Below, in pieces: positions 8,026 to 16,832 of a DNA stretch of 64,000 nucleotides. The number at the start of each line of letters is the position of its first letter. The stretch's first letter is position 1. A program made the position numbers and the translations under genes. The DNA comes from Streptomyces sp. NBC_00878 (GTDB lineage Bacteria > Actinomycetota > Actinomycetes > Streptomycetales > Streptomycetaceae), in NCBI RefSeq assembly GCF_026341515.1, contig NZ_JAPEOK010000001.1:5270001-5334000 (forward strand), in the 5' to 3' direction. The notes beneath the pieces were generated by a model. The model saw only the letters and a list, made by a program, of their open reading frames with translations, was not told the origin of the DNA and did no database searches.

Positions 8026-9513
8026 GTGTCGGAGGCGCTCAACCCGGAGACCCCGGAAGCTGTGCTTGACGATGACGCCGACCAGGCGGACGAAGAAAAG
8101 CCGATCAAGCTGCGCAAGAACGGCCTGTACCCGGGCGTGTCCGACGAGCTGGCCGAGAGCATGAAGTCCGGCTGGGCCGACACCGAGCTGCACGGCCTGG
8201 AGCCGATCCCGCAGGCCGCGTACACCGCCGCCCGCCGTGCCGCGCTCTCCGCGCGCTTCCCGGGCGAGCGCCTGGTGATCCCCGCGGGCAACCTGAAGAC
8301 CCGCTCGAACGACACGGAGTACCCCTTCCGTGCCTCGGTCGAGTACGCGTACCTGACCGGCAACCTGACCGAGGACGGCGTCCTGGTCCTGGAGCCGACG
8401 TCGGGCGGCCACAAGGCCACGATCTACCTGCTGCCGCGCTCCGACCGCGAGAACGGCGAGTTCTGGCTCTCCGGCCAGGGCGAGCTGTGGGTCGGCCGCC
8501 GCCACTCCCTGACCGAGGCCGAGCAGGTGTACGGCATCCCGGCCTCCGATGTCCGCGCGCTCACCGACGCGCTGCGCGAGGCGACCGGCCCGGTGCGGGT
8601 CGTACGCGGCTACGACGCCGGCGTCGAGGCGGCGCTCACCGACAAGGTGACCGCCGAGCGCGACGAGGAGCTGCGCGTCTTCCTCTCCGAAGCGCGGCTG
8701 GTCAAGGACGAGTTCGAGGCCGGCGAGCTGCAGAAGGCCGTCGACGCGACGGCCCGCGGTTTCGAGGACGTGGTGAAGGTCCTCGACAAGGCGGAGGCCA
8801 CGTCCGAGCGCTACATCGAGGGCACGTTCTTCCTGCGCGCGCGGGTCGAGGGCAACGATGTCGGGTACGGCTCCATCTGCGCCGCGGGGCCGCACGCGTG
8901 CACGCTGCACTGGGTGCGCAACGACGGTCCCGTGCGTTCCGGGGACCTGCTCCTGCTCGACGCGGGCGTGGAGACCCACACGCTCTACACCGCCGACGTC
9001 ACGCGCACGCTGCCGATCAACGGCACGTACAGCGAGATCCAGAAGAAGATCTACGACGCCGTGTACGAAGCCCAGGAGGCCGGTATCGCGGCCGTGCGGC
9101 CGGGCGCCAAGTACCGCGACTTCCACGACGCCTCGCAGCGCGTACTGGCCGAGAAGCTGGTCGAGTGGGGGCTCGTCGAGGGCCCTGTGGAGCGCGTTCT
9201 GGAGCTGGGGCTCCAGCGTCGCTGGACGCTGCACGGCACCGGTCACATGCTCGGCATGGACGTCCACGACTGCGCGGCCGCGCGCGTGGAGACGTATGTG
9301 GACGGCACGCTGGAGCCGGGCATGTGCCTGACCGTCGAGCCGGGCCTGTACTTCCAGGCGGACGACCTGACCGTGCCCGAGGAGTACCGGGGCATCGGCG
9401 TCCGCATCGAGGACGACATCCTCGTCACGGAGGACGGCAACCGGAACCTGTCCGCCGGGCTGCCTCGCCGGTCGGACGAGGTCGAGGCGTGGATGGCGTC
9501 CCTGAAGGGCTGA
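8026..9513 (+). CDS. aminopeptidase P family metallopeptidase (M24B)
   Basis: Removes N-terminal residues that precede proline. It is 495 aa, typical for the actinobacterial enzyme. An N-terminal creatinase/AMP-N domain (about 50-220) precedes the pita-bread fold. The dinuclear metal ligands are visible: LLLDAGVET and YTADVTRT (two Asp), LHGTGHMLGMDVHD (His), TVEPGLYF (Glu) and RIEDDILVT (Glu). GTG 8026 follows GAGGAGG. The last coding segment (TCCCTGAAGGGCTGACACGGA) is duplicated immediately after the stop at 9513. Confidence 0.93.
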   Translation: MSEALNPETPEAVLDDDADQADEEKPIKLRKNGLYPGVSDELAESMKSGWADTELHGLEPIPQAAYTAARRAALSARFPGERLVIPAGNLKTRSNDTEYPFRASVEYAYLTGNLTEDGVLVLEPTSGGHKATIYLLPRSDRENGEFWLSGQGELWVGRRHSLTEAEQVYGIPASDVRALTDALREATGPVRVVRGYDAGVEAALTDKVTAERDEELRVFLSEARLVKDEFEAGELQKAVDATARGFEDVVKVLDKAEATSERYIEGTFFLRARVEGNDVGYGSICAAGPHACTLHWVRNDGPVRSGDLLLLDAGVETHTLYTADVTRTLPINGTYSEIQKKIYDAVYEAQEAGIAAVRPGAKYRDFHDASQRVLAEKLVEWGLVEGPVERVLELGLQRRWTLHGTGHMLGMDVHDCAAARVETYVDGTLEPGMCLTVEPGLYFQADDLTVPEEYRGIGVRIEDDILVTEDGNRNLSAGLPRRSDEVEAWMASLKG

Positions 9514-9911
9514 CACGGATCCCTGAAGGGCTGATACGGAACTGACGGAACCGATGGCCGGGTACTGGTGAGGTACTCGGCCATTTCGTCTGCTGCCGCC
9601 CGTCGTGAAGGCGGTGCACGCGCGCGTGGAGGCCGATCAGAAACTCACGGACTCCGGGCAGGGGCGCGGACGGGGCGACGGCCTCTGGGTGCTGCGCGAT
9701 CGCTCGTACGTCCTCGTGACGTTCCTCAACACCGTTCGGTACGGGCGTGACGGTGGCGCGGACCGCGGAGCTGCTGGTGCTGACGACGCTGCTCGCGAGG
9801 TGGCGAACGCCCGGGTGGCTGCCTTCGGTGGTCTTATGGCGGCGGCCTCGTACGCGATGGGGTCGGCCGCGCGGTGGGCGACGGACCGTCGGCCCGCCGC
9901 CGCGCATGTGG
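9514..9911. other. 400-bp gap with a possible decayed coding sequence
   Basis: It begins with a near-exact second copy of the preceding gene's last codons and stop. From about 9605 to 9735 the plus strand reads with coding-like third-position GC from a GTG. The bias then passes to another frame from about 9747 (GTGACGGTGGCG onward) and fades. This could be a frameshifted remnant of one gene. No homology was recognised and no intact gene is supported on either strand. Confidence 0.3.
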
Positions 9912-10751
9912 TCAGGCGGCCAGTACCGGTGAACTGGCCGTCACCGGCAGCGAGTCCACGAACAGGGCCCCCGCGAGCAGCCCGCCGCTTCCGCGGGGGC
10001 TCCACGCGCGCGCGTGGAGGTCGTCGTCGAAGGCGGCCAACGCGATGCGGCCCGCCTCGGTGGACGTACTGCCCGCTTCCAGGACCCCGCGGGCACCCGC
10101 CTGGACGTGCCGCAGCCCGCGCGGACCCACTGTGTAGAGCAACTCCGTGTCCTGGAGCGTCGACATCACGGTCAGCAGGGCGTCGAGCCGGGCGTACGGC
10201 TCGGAGACGCCCGCCGAGCGGGCCGTGGCCAGCGCGTCCAACGCCCGCCGCACGTGCGGGAATCCGGCCCTGGCCTCGCCCCTCGCGCCCGCCGCGCCGT
10301 ACTGCGCGGAGACCGACGAGCCCCGGGAGGGCCGTCGCGGGGCCCGCCGGTCGGGGTGCGCCGCGATCAGCTTGGCGGTCGCGGCCAGGTCGCGCCCGGT
10401 GGCACGGGGTTCCAGGGCCGCCGCGGCGACCAGCAGGCCGAGCACCCACAGAGCGCCTCGGTGGCCGCCGCCCGCCAGCGCCACCGAGTGTTCGGTGGAG
10501 CGCCCTATCGCGCCGAGCTCCGCCCTCAGTTCCGGTGTCGCCGAGCCGGTGCGGCGGGCGGCCGCCGCCATCGCCGCGAGGCCCGGCGCCAGCGCCTTGG
10601 CCGACCAGCGCAGGGAGCAGTGGTCCTCACCGGTCACGCGAGCGCCGAGATCGCGCGGGTCGGGCAGTCCGGGCTTGGGGGCCAGCGCCAGGTGCCCGGT
10701 CAGCGCGGTCACGGCGGCGTGGGCGAGCGTCTCGTCCTCGCGCCTGCTCAT
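9912..10751 (-). CDS. triphosphoribosyl-dephospho-CoA synthase-like protein (CitG/MdcB family)
   Basis: Family members make the 2'-(5''-triphosphoribosyl)-3'-dephospho-CoA prosthetic-group precursor of citrate lyase or malonate decarboxylase. The 279-aa product carries the family signatures KPGLPDPRDLGAR near the N-terminus, the QYGAAGARGEARAGFPHVR block in the middle and the TLQDTELLY motif. No citrate lyase or malonate decarboxylase genes are nearby, so the acceptor is unknown and another nucleotide-transfer role is possible. ATG 10751 is used; an in-frame GTG at 10781 is an alternative, and neither has a good ribosome site. Confidence 0.8.
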   Translation of the reverse strand: MSRREDETLAHAAVTALTGHLALAPKPGLPDPRDLGARVTGEDHCSLRWSAKALAPGLAAMAAAARRTGSATPELRAELGAIGRSTEHSVALAGGGHRGALWVLGLLVAAAALEPRATGRDLAATAKLIAAHPDRRAPRRPSRGSSVSAQYGAAGARGEARAGFPHVRRALDALATARSAGVSEPYARLDALLTVMSTLQDTELLYTVGPRGLRHVQAGARGVLEAGSTSTEAGRIALAAFDDDLHARAWSPRGSGGLLAGALFVDSLPVTASSPVLAA

Positions 10752-11089
10752 CGCTTCACGGCCGCTCGTTCGACTCGTCACGGCCGCTCATCGACGTAAA
10801 CGCTTACGAGGACGAGTCGGTGGAGGAAGCCGATGCGCTCGGAGCGCCGTTGGGGGCATCGCTGGGCGTGTGTTCCCGTTGTTCCCGTCATACCGGAAAG
10901 CTAGGGACGCCACCCGTGAGAAACGTGGGTGGCGGCTGTGAGGACCCTGAGAAGAGCAGGGCTCGGAGAAGGGCAGGGCCCTGAGGAGATGAGGCTCTGC
11001 GAAGGAAAGAGACGGGAAGGCAGCCGAAGTCGGCGGGAAACGCCCCCTCCAGGAGGGCGATCGGTGGATCGGCCTCTCCAGGAGGCCCG
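10752..11089. other. intergenic region with purine-rich degenerate repeats
   Basis: No gene is supported. Between about 10930 and 11040 the plus strand consists of imperfect units such as GAGAAGAGCAGGGCTCG and GAGAAGGGCAGGGCCC. This is the same style of drifted tandem repeat as in several other gaps of this window. The segment 10920-11089 lies downstream of the ATP-binding gene that ends at 11090. Confidence 0.45.
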
Positions 11090-11545
11090 TTACGTGGCCA
11101 CCAGCGGCGTGTCCTCGCGCCACTTCAGCATCTTGTCGAAGCTGACCACCGCGCCGCCCCGGCCGGGCTTGTTGCCGATGTGGACGTGGTCGGCGAGTTC
11201 CTGGATCAGACCCAGGCCCCGGCCGTTCTCGGCGTCGCTGTGGGCGGTGCGGACGGGGGCGCGCCCCCGTCCCGACGGGAACCCGGGCCCGGAGTCGGCC
11301 ACTTCGATGCGGCACTTCTCACCGTCCAGATAGGCCGTGACCCGGTAGGCCTCGACGAATTCCCCGTGGACGGACTCGCCCCCGTGCTCGACGGCGTTGG
11401 CGCAGGCCTCGCTCAGCGCGACGGAGAGATCGTAGGAAATGTCCGGGTCCACCCCCGCCGACTCCATCGTGCCGAGCAGCAGGCGCCGGGCGAGCGGCAC
11501 GCTCGCCGCCTCACGCCGGAGATGGAGGGACCACCAGATGCTCAT
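11090..11545 (-). CDS. ATP-binding anti-sigma-factor-like protein (RsbW/SpoIIAB type)
   Basis: A compact 151-aa GHKL ATPase. Boxes in order: ALSEACANAVEHG (N box, Glu and Asn), VADSGPGF (G1) and GRGLGLI (G2, about residues 108-114). The length and the close match to the classical RsbW layout make a serine-kinase anti-sigma role more plausible than for the shorter-motif protein at 2306. No sigma factor or STAS gene is adjacent, so its partner is encoded elsewhere. Confidence 0.85.
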   Translation of the reverse strand: MSIWWSLHLRREAASVPLARRLLLGTMESAGVDPDISYDLSVALSEACANAVEHGGESVHGEFVEAYRVTAYLDGEKCRIEVADSGPGFPSGRGRAPVRTAHSDAENGRGLGLIQELADHVHIGNKPGRGGAVVSFDKMLKWREDTPLVAT

Positions 11546-11769
11546 GCTCCAGCCTCCTGGCCGCGGCTCGACATACCGTTACGTATTGCCGCGAGGAACC
11601 GGATGTAAGCGTGCCGCTGACGTGACATCGCCCATTCGGGGGATGTGCCGGCGCCATTGGCCGGTGTATGTGCGGGCGACCAGGGCCAGAACGTGACCTT
11701 CCGGAACGTATGTCATCTTGTGGACCTGCCGTATGGAGCGGGTGAGGCCAGTGCGATGATGAGCCCGCC

Positions 11770-12606
11770 ATGACTGCCCCCCACCAGCGCGCGCGCACCG
11801 GAGGTGAACTCCGGGTTCTGAGGGCCGCGGTGTTCACCGCGGTCTGTGTCGTGCTGGCCGCGGCAGGTCATGCGATCGCCTCCTGCGCCACGGTCCCGCT
11901 GTGGTCGCTGGGTGCCGGATCCCTCGCCGTCTTCGCCGTCGCGGCACCGCTGGCCGGGCGGGAGCGTTCCCTGCCGGGTATCGCCGTGCTGCTCGCGGTC
12001 GGCCAGACCGTACTGCACACGCTCTTCGGGCTCGGCCAGCACAGCACGGCGGCGACGGCTGCCGCGAGCGTGGACGCCTCGCTCGTGGCCCGCGCCGCGC
12101 GGCTGGTGTGCGGCGCGGGGGTCGCGACGCTCAGCCCCGCCCAGGCACAGCGGATCATCGCCGACGCACGGCTCGACACCGGCGGGACGGGCGGGACCGG
12201 CGGCATGGGCGGGACGGGCATGGCGCACGCCATGCACGAACAGGCGGGCGCCATGTCGGCCACCGCCGAAGCCCCGCTGTCCGCGCTGCCGTCGCTGTCC
12301 ATGCTCCTCGGCCACCTTCTCGCGGCCGCCGCCACAGGGTGGCTGCTGCGCTGCGGGGACATCGCGCTGCGGCGCCTCCTGCGTCTCTCGGCACACGGAG
12401 TGGTCGAAGGGGCGCTCGTCTCCCTGCGCGGGGCCCTGGCACTCGTACGCGCCCTGCTGGCGGGTCTCCCGGGCACGTTCCCCGGGGCGCCGCGCGCACC
12501 GCGGGCCACGGAGTACGTGCCACCGGCCGTGCGTACGGCCGTTCTTCAGCACTCGGTCGGCCGGCGCGGTCCGCCGTCCCACGGGGCTCTCGCCCTCGCC
12601 GCCTGA
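11770..12606 (+). CDS. membrane protein of unknown function, first gene of the copper operon
   Basis: A 278-aa protein with about four hydrophobic helices (near residues 18-38, 44-62, 66-85 and 180-198). A Gly/Thr/Met-rich segment, GGTGGTGGMGGTGMAHAMHE, lies at about residues 138-157. Met and His in that stretch, plus its place 137 bp ahead of ycnI, suggest a role in copper handling. This is inference from content and neighbourhood, since no named family was recognised. ATG 11770 was chosen as the first plausible start. Confidence 0.75.
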   Translation: MTAPHQRARTGGELRVLRAAVFTAVCVVLAAAGHAIASCATVPLWSLGAGSLAVFAVAAPLAGRERSLPGIAVLLAVGQTVLHTLFGLGQHSTAATAAASVDASLVARAARLVCGAGVATLSPAQAQRIIADARLDTGGTGGTGGMGGTGMAHAMHEQAGAMSATAEAPLSALPSLSMLLGHLLAAAATGWLLRCGDIALRRLLRLSAHGVVEGALVSLRGALALVRALLAGLPGTFPGAPRAPRATEYVPPAVRTAVLQHSVGRRGPPSHGALALAA

Positions 12607-12742
12607 CGCGACGCATCCCTTCTGGACGTACTGGACGTATCACTCCCGGGGCGCCGTCGTGCGGCACGCGCGCGTGCCCGCTCTTTCGCACGCACAACCC
12701 CGTTCTGTCATCGAACAGTGCTGAAAGTGGAGTGTCCCTGCC

Positions 12743-13489
12743 ATGAAGGCTTCCCGTATCGCCGCGACCGGTGCCGTCGCAGCGACCGCCGTCCTCGTCC
12801 TGTCCGGTCCCGCGTTCGCGCACGTCAGCGTGCAGCCCGAGGGCACGGCCGCCAAGGGCGGTTACGCGACCGTCAACTTCAAGGTGCCGAACGAGCGCGA
12901 CGACGCCTCGACCACCAAGATCGAAGTGAACTTCCCGGCCGACCACCCGCTCGCCTCCGTCATGCCGCAGGCCGTCGACGGCTGGACCGTCAAGGTCACC
13001 AAGTCCAAGCTCGCCAAGCCGCTCGAACTGCACGGCGAGAAGATCAACGAGGCCGTCACGAAGGTCACCTGGACCGCCTCCGGCAAGGGCATCCAGCCCG
13101 GCTACTTCCAGAAGTTCCCGCTCTCCATCGGCGCGCTGCCCGACGACACCGACGAGCTGGTGTTCAAGGCGATCCAGACGTACTCCAACAAGGAGGTCGT
13201 GCGCTGGATCGAGACCCCGAAGGAGGGCGCGGAGGAGCCCGAGACGCCGGCTCCGGTGCTCGCGCTGTCCGCCGCCGAGGCGGACCACCACGGGTCCGCC
13301 TCCGCCGCTTCCGACGACTCCGGAGAGGCCGACGACGCGAAGGCGGCCGCCAGCACCTCGACGACCGAGGCCTCTTCTCCTGCCGGCAGCGACACCACGG
13401 CCCGCGTGCTGGGCGTCGTGGGCATCGTCGTCGGCGTGGCGGGCGTGGCGTTCGGCGTTCTCGCCGGTCGTCGGCGTACCACCGCGTAA
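12743..13489 (+). CDS. YcnI-family copper-binding protein (DUF1775)
   Basis: Exported protein proposed to bind copper through an N-terminal histidine freed by signal-peptide cleavage. The 248-aa product has a Sec signal ending GPAFA, followed directly by HVSVQPEG, the expected His1. The YcnI beta-domain spans about 30-165. A Ser/Ala/Glu-rich linker and a C-terminal membrane helix (about 223-243) with RRR stop-transfer anchor it outside the cell. ATG 12743 is unambiguous. Together with the next four genes it forms a copper-delivery set. Confidence 0.92.
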   Translation: MKASRIAATGAVAATAVLVLSGPAFAHVSVQPEGTAAKGGYATVNFKVPNERDDASTTKIEVNFPADHPLASVMPQAVDGWTVKVTKSKLAKPLELHGEKINEAVTKVTWTASGKGIQPGYFQKFPLSIGALPDDTDELVFKAIQTYSNKEVVRWIETPKEGAEEPETPAPVLALSAAEADHHGSASAASDDSGEADDAKAAASTSTTEASSPAGSDTTARVLGVVGIVVGVAGVAFGVLAGRRRTTA

Positions 13490-13614
13490 GCCAAGTCCCA
13501 CCCACCGAAACCCCGGGACGCCCCACCGGGATCCCCGGCCGGATCCGTTTCCGGCCGGGGGTCCGGCCGCCGCACAGCGGCGGTCGGGTAGGGCGTCCCC
13601 CCGGAGATTGCACT

Positions 13615-14286
13615 ATGCGCAAGAAGACGTACGCCACGGCCGCGCTGTTCGCCGCGGCCGCCCTGACCCTTTCCGCCTGCGGCAGCGGTGACGACGCCGA
13701 CAACGCCGTCGCCGAGGTGTCCGCCGAAGCCGGCTCGGACAAGGCCGCGACGGTCCTCGACAAGCCGTTCGAGAAGCCGGACCTCGTCCTCACCGACACA
13801 CACGGCAAGCAGTACGACCTCCGCAAGGAGACCAAGGGCAAGCCGACCCTGATCTACTTCGGCTACACCAACTGCCCCGACGTCTGCCCGCTGACGATGA
13901 ACAATATCGCCGTCGCCGAGAAGCAGCTGGCCCAGAACAAGCAGCTGTCGCAGGCCGAGAAGGACTCGCTCCGCATCGTGTTCGTCACCACCGACCCGGA
14001 GCGGGACACCGCCGCCGCGCTCGGCAAGTGGCTCAAGGGCATCGACCCCGACGTCGTCGGCCTGACCGGGTCCTTCGCCACGATCCAGGGCGGTGCCCGG
14101 ACGCTCGGCATCTCCATCGAGGCGCCGAAGAAGGACAAGAACGGCAAGGTCGTCTCGATGCACGGCACCCAGGTCATCGCCTTCTCCCCGAAGACCGACG
14201 GCGGTTACGTGCTGTACGGCGAGGACGCCACCGTCGACGACTACACCAAGGACCTCCCCAAGCTGATCAAGGGCGAGAAGCCGTGA
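13615..14286 (+). CDS. SCO1/SenC-family copper chaperone lipoprotein
   Basis: A thioredoxin-fold chaperone for delivering copper to the CuA centre of cytochrome c oxidase. It is 223 aa. Lipobox LSAC (Cys near residue 22) indicates membrane anchoring. The copper ligands are present: TNCPDVCPLTM (CxxxC) and the distal His in SMHGTQV. ATG 13615 follows GGAG. Its stop overlaps the GTG start of the PCuAC gene by 3 nt, implying translational coupling. Confidence 0.94.
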   Translation: MRKKTYATAALFAAAALTLSACGSGDDADNAVAEVSAEAGSDKAATVLDKPFEKPDLVLTDTHGKQYDLRKETKGKPTLIYFGYTNCPDVCPLTMNNIAVAEKQLAQNKQLSQAEKDSLRIVFVTTDPERDTAAALGKWLKGIDPDVVGLTGSFATIQGGARTLGISIEAPKKDKNGKVVSMHGTQVIAFSPKTDGGYVLYGEDATVDDYTKDLPKLIKGEKP

Positions 14287-14831
14287 CGCGTCGTACGACG
14301 TCCGCGAAGGTGCCCACGGGAGCCTCCGCGGGTGCCCTCGTCATGGCGGCGGCGCTGGCCCTGGCGGGCTGCGGCGACTCGGACTCCGGCTCGTCGGAGC
14401 CCGAACTGTCCGTCGGCTCGGCCTACATGCCGCAGCCGGTCTCGGACTCCATGGCGGCCGGCTTCCTGGTCATCGCCAACGACAGCGGAGCCGACGACCG
14501 GCTGTCCTCCGTCACCAGCGACATCGCCGGGGAGGTCACCCTCCACACGACCTCCGGTCAGTCGATGACCGAGGTCAAGAACCTCGACATCCCCGCGCAC
14601 GGCAAGCTCGTCCTGGAGAGCGGCGGCAACCACCTCATGTTCGAGAAGCTGAAGCGCAAGCCGAAGGAGGGCGACAAGGTGTCCCTGGAGCTGCACTTCA
14701 CCGAGTCCGGGACGATGAAGGTCGAGATGCCGGTGATGCCCCCCACCTACCGGCCGAAGGCATCCACCAAGTCGTCCACGCAGTCGTTCATGCAATCGTC
14801 CGCGCAGTCGTCCAAGACGTCGCACCACTGA
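14283..14831 (+). CDS. PCuAC-type copper chaperone lipoprotein (DUF461)
   Basis: Periplasmic-type Cu(I) chaperone acting with SCO1 in oxidase CuA assembly. The 182-aa product has a lipobox ALAGCG near residue 30. A PCuAC domain follows with candidate ligands in VTLHTTSG, QSMTEV and GGNHLMF (the His-x-Met pair). The C-terminal 25 residues are a Ser/Thr/Gln/Lys tail with repeats of the type SSTQS/SSAQS, ending SHH. GTG 14283 overlaps the SCO1 stop. Confidence 0.92.
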   Translation: MTRRTTSAKVPTGASAGALVMAAALALAGCGDSDSGSSEPELSVGSAYMPQPVSDSMAAGFLVIANDSGADDRLSSVTSDIAGEVTLHTTSGQSMTEVKNLDIPAHGKLVLESGGNHLMFEKLKRKPKEGDKVSLELHFTESGTMKVEMPVMPPTYRPKASTKSSTQSFMQSSAQSSKTSHH

Positions 14832-14844
14832 GGGAGGGACCACC

Positions 14845-16824
14845 GTGAGTCAGACCATCGCTCCCCGCGTCCGGACGCTGCTGTTGCTGCTTCTCGCCGT
14901 CACCGGCGCGCTCATCGCCGGATCCGTGCCCGTCTCCGCGCACGCGGCCCTGACCGCGAGCGACCCCCAGCAGGGAACGGTGGTCAAGGAGGCGCCGGAC
15001 CAGGTGTCGCTCACCTTCTCCGAGGGCGTCGCCATGTCCGACGGCTCGGTGCGCGTACTCGACCCCAAGGGCAAGCGCGTCGACACCGGGAAGACCAGCG
15101 AGCAGGGCACGAACACGTACTCCGTGAAGCTGCACTCGGGTCTGCCGGACGGCACGTTCACCGTCACCTACCAGGTGGTGTCGGCGGACAGCCACCCCGT
15201 CTCCGGAGCCTTCACCTTCTCCATCGGGGCACCCTCGACGACCTCGGTCTCCGTCTCCGACCAGGAGGCCGGCGGCGGAGTGGTGGGCTGGCTCTACGGC
15301 TTCGCGCGCTATCTCTCGTACGCGGGCTTCATCCTCCTCGTCGGCGGCGCGGCCTTCGTGCTGGCCTGCTGGCAGCGGGGTACCGGGGAACGGTCGGTGC
15401 AGCGGCTCGTGGTCTCCGGGTGGCTCGCGCTGACCGGGGCCACGCTCGCCATGCTGCTGCTGCGCGGCTCGTACACCGGCTCCGGGAAGGTCGGGGACAT
15501 CTTCGACCTGGCCCTCCTCAGCGATGTGCTGCAGACCAAGACGGGCGCGGCCCTGGTCTCGCGCCTGTTGCTGCTCGCCGCGGCCGCCCTGTTCATCGCC
15601 GTGCTCTTCGGAGCGTACGAAAAACGCGAGGACGACGAGGAGAGGGGCGATCTGACCTTCGGGCTCGCCATCGGCGGGTTCGTCGTGGCGGCGGGTCTCG
15701 CCGCGACCTGGGCCATGGCCGAGCACGCCTCGGCGGGTATCCAGACCGGGATCGCGATGCCCGTCGACGTGCTGCATCTGCTCGCCGTCGCCGTCTGGCT
15801 CGGCGGTCTGTCGACCCTGCTCGTGGCGCTCTTCCGCGCGCCGTCCCTGGAACCGTCGGCCGTACGCCGCTTCTCCCGCCTCGCGTTCGGCAGCGTGGCC
15901 GTGCTGGTCGCGACGGGCATCTACCAGTCATGGCGGCAGCTCGGCTCCTGGTCCGCGCTCACCGGGACCTCGTACGGGCAGCTGCTGCTCGTCAAGGTCG
16001 GCCTGGTGGTCGTCCTTGTCGGCATCGCGTGGATCTCGCGGCGCTGGACGGCGCAACTGTCGCAGGCGCCGGTCGCGAAAGCCGTGAAGACCTCGGTGTC
16101 CGCGCCGGTGAAGGCGTCCGCGAAGAGCGCAGCGAAGGCCTCCGCGGCGACCTCGGAGAAGGAAGACCCCGAGGACCCGGAGGACCCCCAGAGCGACGGC
16201 GAGGGCGAGGGCGAGAAGGAGTCGACCGGCACTCCCGTGGGCGGCGGAGACGGCAAGCGGGCCACCCAACTGGCCCGGCAGCGGGCCGCGGTGGCCACGG
16301 CGCGCGAGAAGCGCCTGCGGGACGCCGATCCGCTCCGCTCGGGCCTGCGCCGCTCCGTGCTCGCCGAGGCGGGCGTCGCGGTGGTCCTGCTGGCCGTCAC
16401 CACCGTGCTGACCTCCACCGAACCGGGGCGCACGGTGGAGGAGGCCAAGGCCGCCACCGCCGCCACCTCGGAGAAGCCCGGTGCGGCGCTGTCCCTCGAC
16501 CTCCCGTTCGACACCGGCGGCCAGGACGGCAAGGGCATCGCACGCGTCGAACTCGACCCGGCCCGCGTCGGCGGCAACGACATGCACGTCTACGTAGAGC
16601 GGTCGAACGGCAAGGCCTTCGACATCCCCGAGGTCAAGGTCGCCTTCACCCTCAAGGAGAAGGACATCGGGCCGCTGCCCGTGGTTCCCGACCGCATCGC
16701 CACCGGGCACTGGACGGCCACCGGGGTGCAGATCCCGATGGCGGGCAACTGGGAGATCGCGGTGACGGTACGGACCTCCGACATCGACCAGGTGACCGTG
16801 GACAAGAACGCGCAGATCGGCTGA
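14845..16824 (+). CDS. CopC-CopD fusion copper transport protein
   Basis: A 659-aa fusion. After a signal peptide, His33 opens the CopC beta-barrel (HAALTASDPQQG, to about residue 127), placed to bind copper outside the cell. A multi-helix CopD domain (about 145-400) follows. Residues 405-470 form a long charged insert (EDPEDPEDPQSDGEGEGE). One more helix near 505-523 leads to a C-terminal beta domain like those of YtkA/FixH proteins. GTG 14845 follows GGGAGGG. Expected to import copper for the SCO1/PCuAC pair; the acidic insert is not part of the usual family core. Confidence 0.92.
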   Translation: MSQTIAPRVRTLLLLLLAVTGALIAGSVPVSAHAALTASDPQQGTVVKEAPDQVSLTFSEGVAMSDGSVRVLDPKGKRVDTGKTSEQGTNTYSVKLHSGLPDGTFTVTYQVVSADSHPVSGAFTFSIGAPSTTSVSVSDQEAGGGVVGWLYGFARYLSYAGFILLVGGAAFVLACWQRGTGERSVQRLVVSGWLALTGATLAMLLLRGSYTGSGKVGDIFDLALLSDVLQTKTGAALVSRLLLLAAAALFIAVLFGAYEKREDDEERGDLTFGLAIGGFVVAAGLAATWAMAEHASAGIQTGIAMPVDVLHLLAVAVWLGGLSTLLVALFRAPSLEPSAVRRFSRLAFGSVAVLVATGIYQSWRQLGSWSALTGTSYGQLLLVKVGLVVVLVGIAWISRRWTAQLSQAPVAKAVKTSVSAPVKASAKSAAKASAATSEKEDPEDPEDPQSDGEGEGEKESTGTPVGGGDGKRATQLARQRAAVATAREKRLRDADPLRSGLRRSVLAEAGVAVVLLAVTTVLTSTEPGRTVEEAKAATAATSEKPGAALSLDLPFDTGGQDGKGIARVELDPARVGGNDMHVYVERSNGKAFDIPEVKVAFTLKEKDIGPLPVVPDRIATGHWTATGVQIPMAGNWEIAVTVRTSDIDQVTVDKNAQIG

Positions 16825-16832
16825 ACGACACC

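Noticed and set aside
15420..16832. Open frame extending efeB upstream by over 400 codons
   Set aside because: It is the shadow of the CopC-CopD gene; efeB has a clear ATG and Tat leader at 16833.
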